64,000 nt of DNA from JBGPEQ01 sp050180895. Its GTDB lineage: Bacteria; Pseudomonadota; Alphaproteobacteria; Dongiales; Dongiaceae. The notes under the pieces are model-generated. The model ran no database searches. It was given only the letters and a program-made list of their open reading frames with translations, and was not told the origin of the DNA. Position 1 is the stretch's first letter; each line of letters starts with the position of its first letter. A program made the translations under genes and the position numbers. The stretch covers positions 62,001 through 126,000 of the forward strand of contig JBFXDS010000011.1 in assembly GCA_050180895.1 (NCBI GenBank), in the 5' to 3' direction. Shown here piece by piece: positions 1-8,379 of this stretch.

Positions 1-2
1 TC

Positions 3-599
3 TGGGCGGCGCATGCGGTGTTTCCCGACCCTGAGGACGCGCAACGCCCTGCCGCGGACCACAGCCCCCGCGCGATCCTGCCGGCAAACGCGGCAATGCG
101 GGCCGCGCTACGCAATACCGCCATCGTCATGCCCGTGCTGATCTGGTATCTTCTTGACGACACTCAGATCGCCGTTGTCATGCTGATCGTGATCGTGACG
201 GTGATTCGTCAGCACGATCCCCGCGACGGGCAGCGCGCGGCCATGGGTCTCGTCGTGGGCAACCTGATCGGCGGCGTCGCAGCTGCGCTCGCATATGCGC
301 TGATACAGACGAATCAAACGACCGCGTTTTTCGCAATCGTATGCTTCGGCGCGAGCCTGGGGTTCGCCGGCCGGATAGCCGCGGGCGGGACGCAAGCCCC
401 GCTTTACGTCATTGCTTTCTCCACTTTCCTGATCCTCCTGGGTCTCGGCATCACGCCTCTTCCCAGTGGAACCGGAGAGGCGTTCCTCAGCCGCTTGTTC
501 TACGTGCTGCTGGCTACGATCTACGCCATCGGAGCCCTATCGCTGTTATCGATCCGCCAGAATCGTCGCGCACGACTTCTCCAGTCCGGCTTTCAGTAA
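3..599 (+). CDS. Membrane protein, DUF2955/FUSC-like, 5' end outside window
   Basis: The reading frame is open to the left edge, so this is the C-terminal part of a longer protein; a GTG at 18 is an in-frame codon, not a convincing start. At least five hydrophobic segments are visible, beginning with VMPVLIWYLL and ending near LLATIYAIGALSLL, followed by a short basic tail. Alternating helices with a charged loop RQHDPRDGQRAAMG fit the DUF2955 / aromatic-acid exporter (FUSC-like) inner-membrane family, whose members are about 350 residues, so roughly the last half is seen. The likely role is efflux of aromatic or organic acids; this is a family inference, and no partner (HlyD-type) gene is in view. 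Confidence 0.6.
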   Translation, partial: WAAHAVFPDPEDAQRPAADHSPRAILPANAAMRAALRNTAIVMPVLIWYLLDDTQIAVVMLIVIVTVIRQHDPRDGQRAAMGLVVGNLIGGVAAALAYALIQTNQTTAFFAIVCFGASLGFAGRIAAGGTQAPLYVIAFSTFLILLGLGITPLPSGTGEAFLSRLFYVLLATIYAIGALSLLSIRQNRRARLLQSGFQ

Positions 600-895
600 G
601 GCAAATCTGCAACGGCCAGCACCTCCCCGATGGGCGAGGACGATATGATTGCGAGGAGTTCCGAGGCGCTCACCGATATGCCTTGGATTCCGCGATCGTC
701 GGCGCCATGAGCTCAAGTGGAGAGACGGCGACGACGTCCGATCAGACCGGGACCGCGACAGCCACCTACGCTTCAGTTCGCTAGCTAGAAAACCGGCACT
801 TGCGATGTAGGCATGAAAGCCTTCAAACTACCCACCCAAAGTGGGGCGGAGCAGTTCCTGGAGATGGATGTGAACACATCAGGAAGGGGCATCTA
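600..895. other. Intergenic region, no gene recognised
   Basis: This stretch separates the membrane protein from the cupin gene. Small open frames cross it but none has a ribosome binding site and family-like sequence together. It should hold the promoter of the cupin-SDR pair; no -35/-10 pair is clear enough to call. Confidence 0.4.
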
Positions 896-1453
896 ATGAA
901 CGACGGGATGATTTCCACCGATCTGGCGGACGGATTGGATGCGGCCAAGCAAAGGCGGATGCCCTATCAGTTACCGCAACCCGAGGAGCGGCTGCCGGAG
1001 CTTGTGGTGGCACGGGCCATTCCGAAGGACGAGCGCATCTGGGTCCCGCAAGCCGAAAGCGTTTGGTTCCGTCCGCTCTGCCTGAATGTCTCCGCGGGCT
1101 ATTGGATGAACCTGCTGAAGGTCCGGAAATCCGGCGTCCTTAGCCGTCATCGTCATCCCGGCGCGGTACATGCCTTCGTGCTGAAAGGAAGCTGGCGCTA
1201 CCTGGAACACGACTGGGTGGCGAGCGAGGGCTCGTACGTGTTCGAACCCCCGGGCGAGACTCATACGCTCGTGGTCGACGAAGGCACGGAAGAGATGATC
1301 ACATATTTCCAAGTAAACGGATGCATGTATTATGTCGACCCTTGGGGCCACCACATCGGATATGAAGACGTATTCACCAAACTTGATATGTGCCGAAAGC
1401 ACTATGACGCGGTAGGTCTCGGCGCCGAGTATGTGGATCAGTTCGTCCGCTGA
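896..1453 (+). CDS. Cupin, 2,4'-dihydroxyacetophenone dioxygenase-like
   Basis: A 185-residue single-domain cupin. The start at ATG 896 follows AGGAAGGGG with good spacing; a longer frame from 800 has no such site. The metal-binding cupin motif 1 is HRHPGAVHAFVLKGSWRY, with two histidines in the usual spacing, and motif 2 is GETHTLVV. The overall sequence resembles proteins annotated as 2,4'-dihydroxyacetophenone dioxygenase family, non-haem iron enzymes that cleave an aryl alpha-hydroxyketone, but many members are uncharacterised. Its stop overlaps the ATG of the next gene (TGATG), so it is translationally coupled to an SDR. A function in oxidising or isomerising a hydroxy-ketone intermediate is inference. 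Confidence 0.75.
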   Translation: MNDGMISTDLADGLDAAKQRRMPYQLPQPEERLPELVVARAIPKDERIWVPQAESVWFRPLCLNVSAGYWMNLLKVRKSGVLSRHRHPGAVHAFVLKGSWRYLEHDWVASEGSYVFEPPGETHTLVVDEGTEEMITYFQVNGCMYYVDPWGHHIGYEDVFTKLDMCRKHYDAVGLGAEYVDQFVR

Positions 1454-2181
1454 TGGCTACTTCTGCGCATTTTGATCTTGGCGGTCGCGTCGCTCTAGTT
1501 ACTGGTGGAGCACGTGGCATCGGAGCCGCCATCGCGGCAGCGCTCAAACGCTGCGGCGCCAGCGTTGTCATATGGGATCGCGATCCGCAGGCACATGATG
1601 CCGACTGCCTCGCGGTCGATATAACCAATCCGGAGTCCATCCTTGCCGCTCTGAAGGAAACGCAGCGCCGGCATGGGCGCACTGATATCCTCGTGAACAA
1701 CGCCGGCTACGCGGGGTTGACGGCACCGCTCATTGAATATCCGGCTGGCGAATGGCGCCGTATCCTGGAGGTGAATCTGACGGGTACCTTCCTCGCATGC
1801 CAGATCGTTGCGCCTGCATTGATAGCAAATGGCTGGGGACGCATCGTCAATATCGCCTCGCTGGCAGGTAAGGAAGGAACGCCCAATGCCGGCGCCTATA
1901 GCGCCGCGAAGGCAGGTGTCCTCGCCCTGACGAAATCGTTCGGCAAAGAGCTGGCGCGGACGGGTGTGCTGGTCAACGCGATCGCTCCGGCTGCCGTCCG
2001 CACCGCGTTGCTGGACCAGATGAGCCCGTCACATGTGCAGACGATGATCGACAAGAGTCCCATGGCACGACTAGGCGAGCCCGAGGAGGTCGCAGAGCTT
2101 GCCGTCTTCCTATGCTCTGAAAGTTGCACTTTCAGCACGGGAGCGGTGTTCGATCTGTCCGGAGGTCGCGCCACCTACTAG
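1453..2181 (+). CDS. SDR family NAD(P)-dependent oxidoreductase
   Basis: A 242-residue classical short-chain dehydrogenase. The nucleotide-binding motif TGGARGIG is at about 17-24, NNAG at 82-85, and the catalytic set S136, Y149, K153 (YSAAK) is intact. The C-terminus ends in FDLSGGRATY, the same ending as the SDR at 15277-16029, and the two also share IVNIASLAGKEG-type sequence, so they are paralogues. This ending occurs in sugar-acid SDRs, which would fit oxidation of a hydroxy acid, but that is weak inference. The gene overlaps the upstream cupin by one base and is followed by an AbrB-type transporter gene, giving a cupin-SDR-transporter unit. Confidence 0.9.
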   Translation: MATSAHFDLGGRVALVTGGARGIGAAIAAALKRCGASVVIWDRDPQAHDADCLAVDITNPESILAALKETQRRHGRTDILVNNAGYAGLTAPLIEYPAGEWRRILEVNLTGTFLACQIVAPALIANGWGRIVNIASLAGKEGTPNAGAYSAAKAGVLALTKSFGKELARTGVLVNAIAPAAVRTALLDQMSPSHVQTMIDKSPMARLGEPEEVAELAVFLCSESCTFSTGAVFDLSGGRATY

Positions 2182-2458
2182 CGTTTCACGGCTGCAACCG
2201 GTTTGTTCCGGCATCGGCTTGAGAGACGATATCACGTTGGATTGTCACCGGTCTCTGCTGCATCGCCACCATGCCGACGCATTTGAGTTGCTCCAAGGCG
2301 CGCGTCGATTGACGGGTATCACGCCTGCCACTAAGGTAGGCTCTCTGCTGCAAAGCAAGGAAACGGGGTGCCTGTGCTCTGGCCGTCCTGCTTGCCTCCA
2401 CGGGCAAGGAGCGCGGGGACGGGGGCCGCTACATTCTTCGGGCATAGGATTCGATCGC

Positions 2459-3547
2459 TTGGAATCAGTCAGGCCGGTTTGGCAGTGGGCCATCCTCCTT
2501 GTTGGCTCCCTCGTTTTGACGTTGGTTATCGAGATCTGGGCCCTTCCCGCGGCGTTCCTGCTCGGTCCGATGGTCGTGGGTGTCGTCATCGCCCTTAAAG
2601 GCGCGACGATCCGAACGCCGAACATGCTGCTTTTCTTTGCCCAGGCGATCATCGGCTGCCTGATCGCCCGATCAATTACGCTGGATATACTGGCGACGGT
2701 TCTGCAGAACTGGCTACCTATTCTGATCGTCGTCATGACCACCATCTTGGCCTCCGCGTTCGTCGGTTGGCTGATGGTACGCTTCAGCACGTTACCCGGT
2801 ACAACTGGCGCCTGGGGCAGCTCGCCAGGCGCCGCATCGACCATGGTGGTTATGGCCGAAGCCTTCGGCGCGGATCCCCGACTCGTCGCATTCATGCAGT
2901 ATTCGCGCGTTTTGCTCGTAGCATTGACAACGTCTCTGATATCGCGATTTGTGTTCGACGTTGTCGGGCAAAGCGCGCCTTCCGTTCATTGGTTTGGCGG
3001 CACCCAATGGCTGCCCTTCGCGCAGACATTTGCCGTCGCCGCGATTGGCGCGACGATAGGCGTGCGCCTGCGAATTCCGGCCGGAGCCATGCTGGTGCCG
3101 GTGATGGCAGGTTCAATGCTGCAGTCCACCGGCCTTGCGACCATGGAATTGCCGCCCTGGTTGCTGGCGGTCAGCTACGCCATATTGGGGTGGTATGTTG
3201 GCCTTCGGTTCACGCGTGACATCGTCTTTCACGTATTGCGCGCGCTGCCGCAAACTCTTCTATCTATGCTTGCTCTCCTCGGACTCTGCGGTGGGTCGGC
3301 CTTTCTTCTGACGCGACTCCTCCATATCGATCCCCTGACCGCCTATCTTGCAACCAGTCCCGGCGGCCTTGATACGGTTGCCATCATCGCAGCTGCGAGC
3401 ACTGCCGATATCGCCTTTGTATTGGCCCTGCAAACCGTACGGTTTCTTCTGGTCATCCTGATCGGTCCGCCTATGGCAAATCTAACGGCACGTCTTGCCG
3501 GTGTCCGCCATCCAAAATCGGAAGAAAAGAACGGAAACAAACTTTGA
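2459..3547 (+). CDS. AbrB-family membrane transporter
   Basis: A hydrophobic protein of about 362 residues with ten or so membrane segments in two repeated halves, matching the AbrB duplication membrane family (not the AbrB DNA-binding protein). Repeat signatures such as GAWGSSPGAASTMVVMAEAFG and the later TSPGGLDTVAIIAAA show the internal duplication. The frame is open from 2099 inside the SDR gene; I place the start at TTG 2459, just before the first membrane segment, with AGGA nine bases upstream, but this start is uncertain. Family members are putative transporters or regulators of ammonia/organic-acid traits. A second copy at 14079 also sits beside a related SDR, suggesting a duplicated SDR-transporter pair. 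Confidence 0.75.
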   Translation: MESVRPVWQWAILLVGSLVLTLVIEIWALPAAFLLGPMVVGVVIALKGATIRTPNMLLFFAQAIIGCLIARSITLDILATVLQNWLPILIVVMTTILASAFVGWLMVRFSTLPGTTGAWGSSPGAASTMVVMAEAFGADPRLVAFMQYSRVLLVALTTSLISRFVFDVVGQSAPSVHWFGGTQWLPFAQTFAVAAIGATIGVRLRIPAGAMLVPVMAGSMLQSTGLATMELPPWLLAVSYAILGWYVGLRFTRDIVFHVLRALPQTLLSMLALLGLCGGSAFLLTRLLHIDPLTAYLATSPGGLDTVAIIAAASTADIAFVLALQTVRFLLVILIGPPMANLTARLAGVRHPKSEEKNGNKL

Positions 3548-3675
3548 AAACATTGGCAGCCGGTTACCCAATCCCGGCGCGCGTTCACTACCGCACAGCC
3601 GACGACATCCATTTCGTTCAATCCTCCAGGAGATCTGCAGCATTGCGGATTTTCTCCTGGATTGGCCGCGAGACC

Positions 3676-4440
3676 CTACATGTAAGCGCCGCCCGCACAA
3701 ATAATGCAGTCACCCGTGACATAGGAGGATTCGTCTGACGCAAGATAGAGTGCGGTATTTGCCACATCCTGGGGTGTACCAATTCGCCCCAATGGCGTGG
3801 TGGCACCAGTACGTCCTTTACCGTCAATATCGGCTCCGGTTGACGCATACCATTCAGGGTTCTTTCGCTGGGTATCTATCAGTCCGATGGCAATGATGTT
3901 GGCGCGAACGCCATATGGTCCAAGTTCCAACGCGATTGATCTTGTAAGTCCGTGCAGTCCGGTCTTGGACACGCCGAGAGCCGCCCGGTTGAGGCCGGCG
4001 GTCAAGGTCGACATTCCGCCCAACGTGACGATGTTCCCAGTTCTTCGCTTCATCATGGAGGGAGCCAAGGCCCTGGCCAGATAGAAGGTTGCGTACGTAT
4101 TGACCGCGAGAACCTGGTGAAACTCTTCGTCGGTTACTTCCCAGAATGGCCTGTTGGGCCGGATTCCAGCGCCGCTGACCAGAATGTCCACCTTGCCGAA
4201 ATGCTGCAGGGTCTCTTCCACCATGCGATTAACTTGATCGGACTTGCTCACGTCGCCCTGGAGCGGCAGTACGCGTACATTGAACGCCTCGCATTCCTTC
4301 GCCGTCGCTCTCAGTTCGTCGCCCGACTTGTTTGCTATCAAAGCAAGATCGGCACCCTCGCGGGCAAAAGTCAAAGCGATGGCCTTGCCTATGTTCCGAC
4401 TTGCGCCGGAGATCATTGCAGTTCTGCCTTTCAGTCGCAT
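3676..4440 (-). CDS. SDR-family protein lacking catalytic Ser and Tyr
   Basis: A 254-residue protein with a complete SDR fold signature: SGASRNIG at 11-18, VDILVSGAG near 84-92 and the C-terminal GDCIICAGGAYM. The active site is altered. Where classical SDRs have YxxxK, this has LGVSK with Leu155 and Lys159; the Ser thirteen residues earlier is Gly142 in TLGGMS; and the NNAG asparagine is serine. The DNA reads CTC for residue 155, two base changes from a Tyr codon. The protein is otherwise undamaged and full length, so it may be a non-oxidoreductase SDR (binding, isomerase or regulatory role). It is transcribed divergently from the cupin gene at 4692. Confidence 0.85.
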   Translation of the reverse strand: MRLKGRTAMISGASRNIGKAIALTFAREGADLALIANKSGDELRATAKECEAFNVRVLPLQGDVSKSDQVNRMVEETLQHFGKVDILVSGAGIRPNRPFWEVTDEEFHQVLAVNTYATFYLARALAPSMMKRRTGNIVTLGGMSTLTAGLNRAALGVSKTGLHGLTRSIALELGPYGVRANIIAIGLIDTQRKNPEWYASTGADIDGKGRTGATTPLGRIGTPQDVANTALYLASDESSYVTGDCIICAGGAYM

Positions 4441-4691
4441 GAAGAATCTCCGGTAGTGAGGATTGACGCCACGGAGCGCACCCGGACCTGATACGATACT
4501 TTGGTAGTGTCGATGTCAGAATAACAAGCTATACCAAGTTCCAATGATCTAGCGTTTTATCAGTTATCACGGAGCCTTGTCTACAGTGGGTTGGCATGTT
4601 ATCGTTCAATCGTTTCGCGCACGGTTTCCCTGCAATTCAAAACAGCTGGCAGATGCGCGATCAAGATATGTCGCCGTAGACGGAGAATAGC

Positions 4692-5540
4692 ATGCAGATC
4701 AACGAGTGGGATTCGGCTCGCCTATCGATTGACCCGAATCGAGAAGTGCGGTTCGGCAAGCGCACGAACAAGCTGATGCTAGAAGGCAAAGAGGGCAGCC
4801 CCGGAAACTACAGCCTCCAGCTTGAACGCTGCTTTACGGAGGTGAAGCATCCGCGCCACACCCATGGTTTCGAACAGGTGAGGTTGCCGATCGAGGGCGA
4901 ATTTGTCTACGCCAAGGACAAGGTGTTGCCCGCCGGCTGGGTTGGATACTTCCCGGCAGGCTCTTACTACGGTCCCGAAACCAGGGCTCCAGGCACCCTG
5001 ATGGCTGTGTTCCAGCTAGGCGGCGCCAGCGGTCATGGCTACCTCAGCAAGGAACAGCGCGAGGCTGCCTACGACATTTTGGTCAAGAAGGGAAAGTTCG
5101 ATCTCGAAAGAGGTGTCTACACCTACTACGACGAGAAAGGCGGGCGGCATAATCAAGATGCGCAGGAGGCTGTTTGGGAGTTGGCCACGGGCCACAAGGT
5201 CAAGTATCCCAAGCCGCGCTACAATGACATCATCGCGATGAATCCCGAGAACTTCAATTGGGTGGAGAAGAGCGACACTCCGGGCATTGCCTACAAGTGG
5301 ATGGGTTCGTTCACGGAAGCCAACACTCGGGTGGGCTTCATTCGCGTTGATTCTGGCGCGACGCTGACTGCTGGCATCAAGGATCAGCGCCAAGCTCTGT
5401 TTCTGACGGAAGGCTCCGTGAGTTGCAATGGACGCGTATACGCGAAACACAGTGCATTTGGCCTGGAAGTCGGCGAGACGCTTTCCATAAAGGGCGAGGA
5501 GCAGTCGCAGTTCCTGTGTGTTCTTCTGCCTCAGGTGTGA
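4692..5540 (+). CDS. Two-domain cupin protein of unknown function
   Basis: A 282-residue protein starting MQINEWDSARLS after a weak GGAGA. The N-terminal half carries a cupin motif, HPRHTHGFEQVRLPIEGEF, with His, His and Glu in metal-binding spacing. The C-terminal half (from about 175) has a second beta-rich segment, RQALFLTEGSVSCNGRVY, that looks like a degenerate cupin repeat without obvious metal ligands. The sequence resembles uncharacterised bicupin proteins found beside SDR genes. It is divergent from the SDR at 3676-4440, with a shared 250-base promoter region, and followed by a hairpin and another SDR. Confidence 0.75.
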   Translation: MQINEWDSARLSIDPNREVRFGKRTNKLMLEGKEGSPGNYSLQLERCFTEVKHPRHTHGFEQVRLPIEGEFVYAKDKVLPAGWVGYFPAGSYYGPETRAPGTLMAVFQLGGASGHGYLSKEQREAAYDILVKKGKFDLERGVYTYYDEKGGRHNQDAQEAVWELATGHKVKYPKPRYNDIIAMNPENFNWVEKSDTPGIAYKWMGSFTEANTRVGFIRVDSGATLTAGIKDQRQALFLTEGSVSCNGRVYAKHSAFGLEVGETLSIKGEEQSQFLCVLLPQV

Positions 5541-5614
5541 GCGATAACCTACGGAAGACAGTTGCCGAACGTCAGATTACGTATCTAGAGAGTGTTTCGG
5601 GGTCTCTGCGAGGC

Positions 5615-5643
5615 CCGTGCGTTGGAAACCATCCAACGCACGG
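5615..5643. terminator. 12-bp hairpin between cupin and SDR genes
   Basis: A perfect stem CCGTGCGTTGGA / TCCAACGCACGG encloses a five-base loop about 75 bases past the cupin stop. No T-run follows, so this may be a factor-dependent terminator or an mRNA-stabilising structure rather than a canonical terminator. Confidence 0.5.
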
Positions 5644-5824
5644 CCGTTGCCGCCGTCAGCGCGGTTGAATGTCCGTAGTTGTCGGCGCGACATTTGACAC
5701 TGCTTCCAGGGCGCACGACCTCATCGCGGGTTCAAGTTGCGGGATTGGTTGTCCGGCAGCGACTGCCCTTCAGCTTGGGCATGATCGTTGGGCCTTGACG
5801 TGCGGCATAGAAAGTGGGGGCTGA

Positions 5825-6565
5825 ATGGCATTACGTCTATCGGGAAAAGTCGCCCTTGTCACGGCTGCCGGGCAAGGGATTGGGCGCGCCAGCGCGGTAG
5901 CCTTCGCTCGCGAGGGGGCACGCGTCATTGCGACCGATATCAATGAAACCTGCTTGGCCGAATTGGGCGATGTCGAAGGGGTCGAAACTCGCCGACTCGA
6001 CGTACTCGACAAAAACGAGATCGATGCAACTGCCGCTGCGGTCGGGGCGATCGACATTCTCTTGAACGTTGCCGGCTTTGTCCATTCCGGGACGATCTTG
6101 GATGCGGATGAAGAGCAATGGAACCTCGCCCTCAATCTGAATGTGCGTTCAATGTTTCATACCATTAAGGCCTTTCTGCCGATGATGATCTCCAAAGGTG
6201 GCGGCTCCATCGTAAACATGTCGTCGGTGGCAGGCGCTAACAAGGGCGTGCCCAACCGTTTTGTCTATAGCGTAAGCAAGGCCGCCGTGATCGGGCTAAC
6301 CAAATCGGTCGCGACTGACTACATCAAGCAAGGCGTTCGCTGCAACGCGATCTGCCCCGGGACCGTGCAATCGCCGTCGCTTGAGGAGCGCATTCGCGCT
6401 CTCGGGGACTATGAAAGGGCCCGCGCTAACTTTATCGAGCGTCAGCCGATCGGCCGGCTCGGTACGCCCGAGGAAGTCGCGGAGCTCGCACTCTATCTTT
6501 CCAGCGACGCGGCCGCCTTCACCACCGGTCAAGCTCATGTGATCGACGGCGGATGGACCATGTGA
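5825..6565 (+). CDS. SDR oxidoreductase, DHRS6/BDH2-like
   Basis: A 246-residue classical SDR. It has TAAGQGIG at about 13-20, Asp38 in IATDIN (favouring NAD over NADP), LNVAGFVHSGT, and the catalytic set S134, Y148, K152 in VYSVSK. The sequence is unusually close in pattern to the animal DHRS6/BDH2 subgroup (LNLNVRSM, KAFLPMM, CNAICPGTV, VIDGGW), enzymes that oxidise short hydroxy acids such as 3-hydroxybutyrate or 4-hydroxyproline derivatives. A GGGGGCTGA site precedes ATG 5825. It probably oxidises a small hydroxy acid. It is flanked by a bicupin gene and an SDR pseudogene. Confidence 0.9.
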   Translation: MALRLSGKVALVTAAGQGIGRASAVAFAREGARVIATDINETCLAELGDVEGVETRRLDVLDKNEIDATAAAVGAIDILLNVAGFVHSGTILDADEEQWNLALNLNVRSMFHTIKAFLPMMISKGGGSIVNMSSVAGANKGVPNRFVYSVSKAAVIGLTKSVATDYIKQGVRCNAICPGTVQSPSLEERIRALGDYERARANFIERQPIGRLGTPEEVAELALYLSSDAAAFTTGQAHVIDGGWTM

Positions 6566-6752
6566 CAGTGGAAAAGTTTCGAGCGGTCGGTGCCGGCGGA
6601 TCTCCGACGGCGGAAACGAGCACGTCGAGGACACTGGCCAGCCAAAGTTTCGCTGGAGTGGAAGGTGTTGCCGCGTCCAGCGGCCTCCACTCAGTTGCCG
6701 AGACAGCGGCATTTCGCGCCGACTGACAGCAGGGTTCACAACCTTTCTTCTA

Positions 6753-7075
6753 CTAAACCGAGCCCGCAGCCCCTCCATCCACGGCTATCCCTTGCCCGGT
6801 GATACAAGAGCTACCGTCTGAGGCAGAAAGGCGATGGTCGCCATGACGTCGCCGAACACGGCAGACGCCCCGGCGCCGCCTCTTCCACGGATTTCCTCCA
6901 CCGGACTCTGGACACCTCGCCAGTGCGAGTCTGCATCGAAAGGGGGACCGGCCGTGGTAGCCGAAGCTACCACGGCCGCACCGGACGCTGCCAAGGCACG
7001 TGCTGTCGCTGCTCCGATCTCGATGCGCCGGCTACAGCCGGTGATAAGCGCGACACGGTAACCCGCCACGGGCAC
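6753..7075 (-). pseudogene. SDR pseudogene with the central region deleted
   Basis: The first frame encodes an SDR N-terminus: VALITGCSRRIEIGAATARA (damaged glycine motif), then VEEIRGRGG and ASAVFGDVMAT, then runs out of family similarity and stops at 6785. In another frame the same strand continues with LSASDGSSCITGQG and IAVDGG, ending in a stop at 6753; this is a normal SDR C-terminus. The NAG motif, catalytic Ser-Tyr-Lys and helix alpha-F are all missing. An out-of-frame internal deletion of about 450 bases explains the structure. No clear ribosome binding site is seen. Confidence 0.75.
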
Positions 7076-7118
7076 TATCGCGGCCTCTCCTTCGAGAATA
7101 GGGGAACGACCAGCTCTC

Positions 7119-8096
7119 CTACCAGGTCAGGCCGAGGTCCTTGGCGAGTCCAGAGTATTGCTGGAGCGCATCATGCACCTTGGTCCCGAATTCCGCCGGC
7201 GTAACGTTCTGCGTCTCGTAGCCGACTGCGGCGAACTTCTTGGTGAACTCCGGATCGGTGACGATCTTGGCGATGTCCGTGGACAGCTTCTGGAGAATAT
7301 CGTCCGGAACACCTTTCGGCGCAAACACGCCATACCAGTCGGCCATATCGAATCCCGGCACGGTTTCATTAAGTGTCGGCAGGGACGGCATCAACGGCGT
7401 AGGCTTTGCCCCAGCGATTGCAAGGGGGCGCAATTCGCCGCTTTCCAGTAGGGGTATGACATTGCCGGCAAGAGAGGTGAAAGCGACCTGAGTTTCGCCA
7501 CTCTGGGTTGCCGTGACGGCGCGTGCGGTGCCGGCGTAGGGCACATGCACCATCTTTATGCCGGCAAGCTTGTTGAGCAGCTCACCGGTAAGATGCGCGG
7601 TCGTACCGACACCTCCGCTTCCATAGTTCAGCTTGCCCGGCTCGGCCCGTGCGAGATCGATCAGTTCTTGGGCGGTCTTCGCCGGCACCGACGAATTGAC
7701 GACCATCACCACGGGACCGGTCGAAACGAGGTCGACGGGCACCAGATCGTTCTCAAGGCTGAAGCCCGGCTCTGGGTTCAAGGCGATCGCCAGGATCGAG
7801 CTGGTGATGAAACCCAAGGTGTAGCCGTCGGGCTCAGAATGCGCGACCTTTCCCGCGGCCACCGACTGCGATGCGCCCGGAAGATTCTCAACGACCACTG
7901 GTTGGCCCCAAAGCTTCGACAATTCCTCCGCGAGCAGGCGGATTTGGAAATCCCCGCCACCGCCGGCCGCGGATCCGGTCACAAACTGTACCTGCCGCGT
8001 TGGGTAGTCCTGGGCAAATGCCGGAAGCACAAGAAGCGGCATACAGAGCGCCAACGTCGCCCAGATTGTAGAGCAGCCTCGTCTGTTGATCAGCAT
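7119..8096 (-). CDS. Tripartite tricarboxylate transporter substrate-binding protein (TctC/Bug family)
   Basis: A 325-residue periplasmic binding protein. The start at 8096 follows GGGAGGATGATATC; the signal peptide has a hydrophobic core LALCMPLLVLPAFA with cleavage after AFA. Bug-family hallmarks are seen: YPTRQVQFVTGSAAGGG near the N-terminus, GQPVVVENLPGA, the PDGYTLG loop, and LNYGSGGVGTTAHL. It binds a carboxylate or similar anion and delivers it to the TctA/TctB membrane pair, which lies 3.8 kb away on the other strand (11874-13897). The gap contains an unrelated fusion protein and a hydrolase, so the system is split. Confidence 0.9.
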   Translation of the reverse strand: MLINRRGCSTIWATLALCMPLLVLPAFAQDYPTRQVQFVTGSAAGGGGDFQIRLLAEELSKLWGQPVVVENLPGASQSVAAGKVAHSEPDGYTLGFITSSILAIALNPEPGFSLENDLVPVDLVSTGPVVMVVNSSVPAKTAQELIDLARAEPGKLNYGSGGVGTTAHLTGELLNKLAGIKMVHVPYAGTARAVTATQSGETQVAFTSLAGNVIPLLESGELRPLAIAGAKPTPLMPSLPTLNETVPGFDMADWYGVFAPKGVPDDILQKLSTDIAKIVTDPEFTKKFAAVGYETQNVTPAEFGTKVHDALQQYSGLAKDLGLTW

Positions 8097-8179
8097 GATA
8101 TCATCCTCCCGTTTTTCGACTGTGCAACACGGATGGATCGAATCCATCCTGCAGCATCACCACTCACTGTACCGATGAC

Positions 8180-8345
8180 TTGAAGTTCATATACTAGGCT
8201 AGATGTTACATCAGACTGTCAAGAGTTTGATCGCGATCTCTCGCAACAGATTTATGGAACTCTGATGGTTTTGGTGAAGCCGATTGATCCACGGTATTGC
8301 AATGTAAGAATGAGTATGGTTCTGACGTTGAAGTATGATATACTA
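8180..8345. promoter_or_regulatory. Divergent promoter region with a repeated TTGAAGT-ATATACTA motif
   Basis: Two near-identical motifs, TTGAAGTTCATATACTA (8180-8196) and TTGAAGTATGATATACTA (8328-8345), lie in the space between the TctC-like gene and the glutaredoxin-DinB gene. The first is 84 bases upstream of one start and the second about 35 bases upstream of the other. Each contains inverted AGT/ACT arms. They look like binding sites for one regulator controlling both genes. No regulator gene lies in the first 20 kb of the window. Confidence 0.5.
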
Positions 8346-8379
8346 CTAACCCTCCTTAGGTCTTGACTGAGAGAGTATC

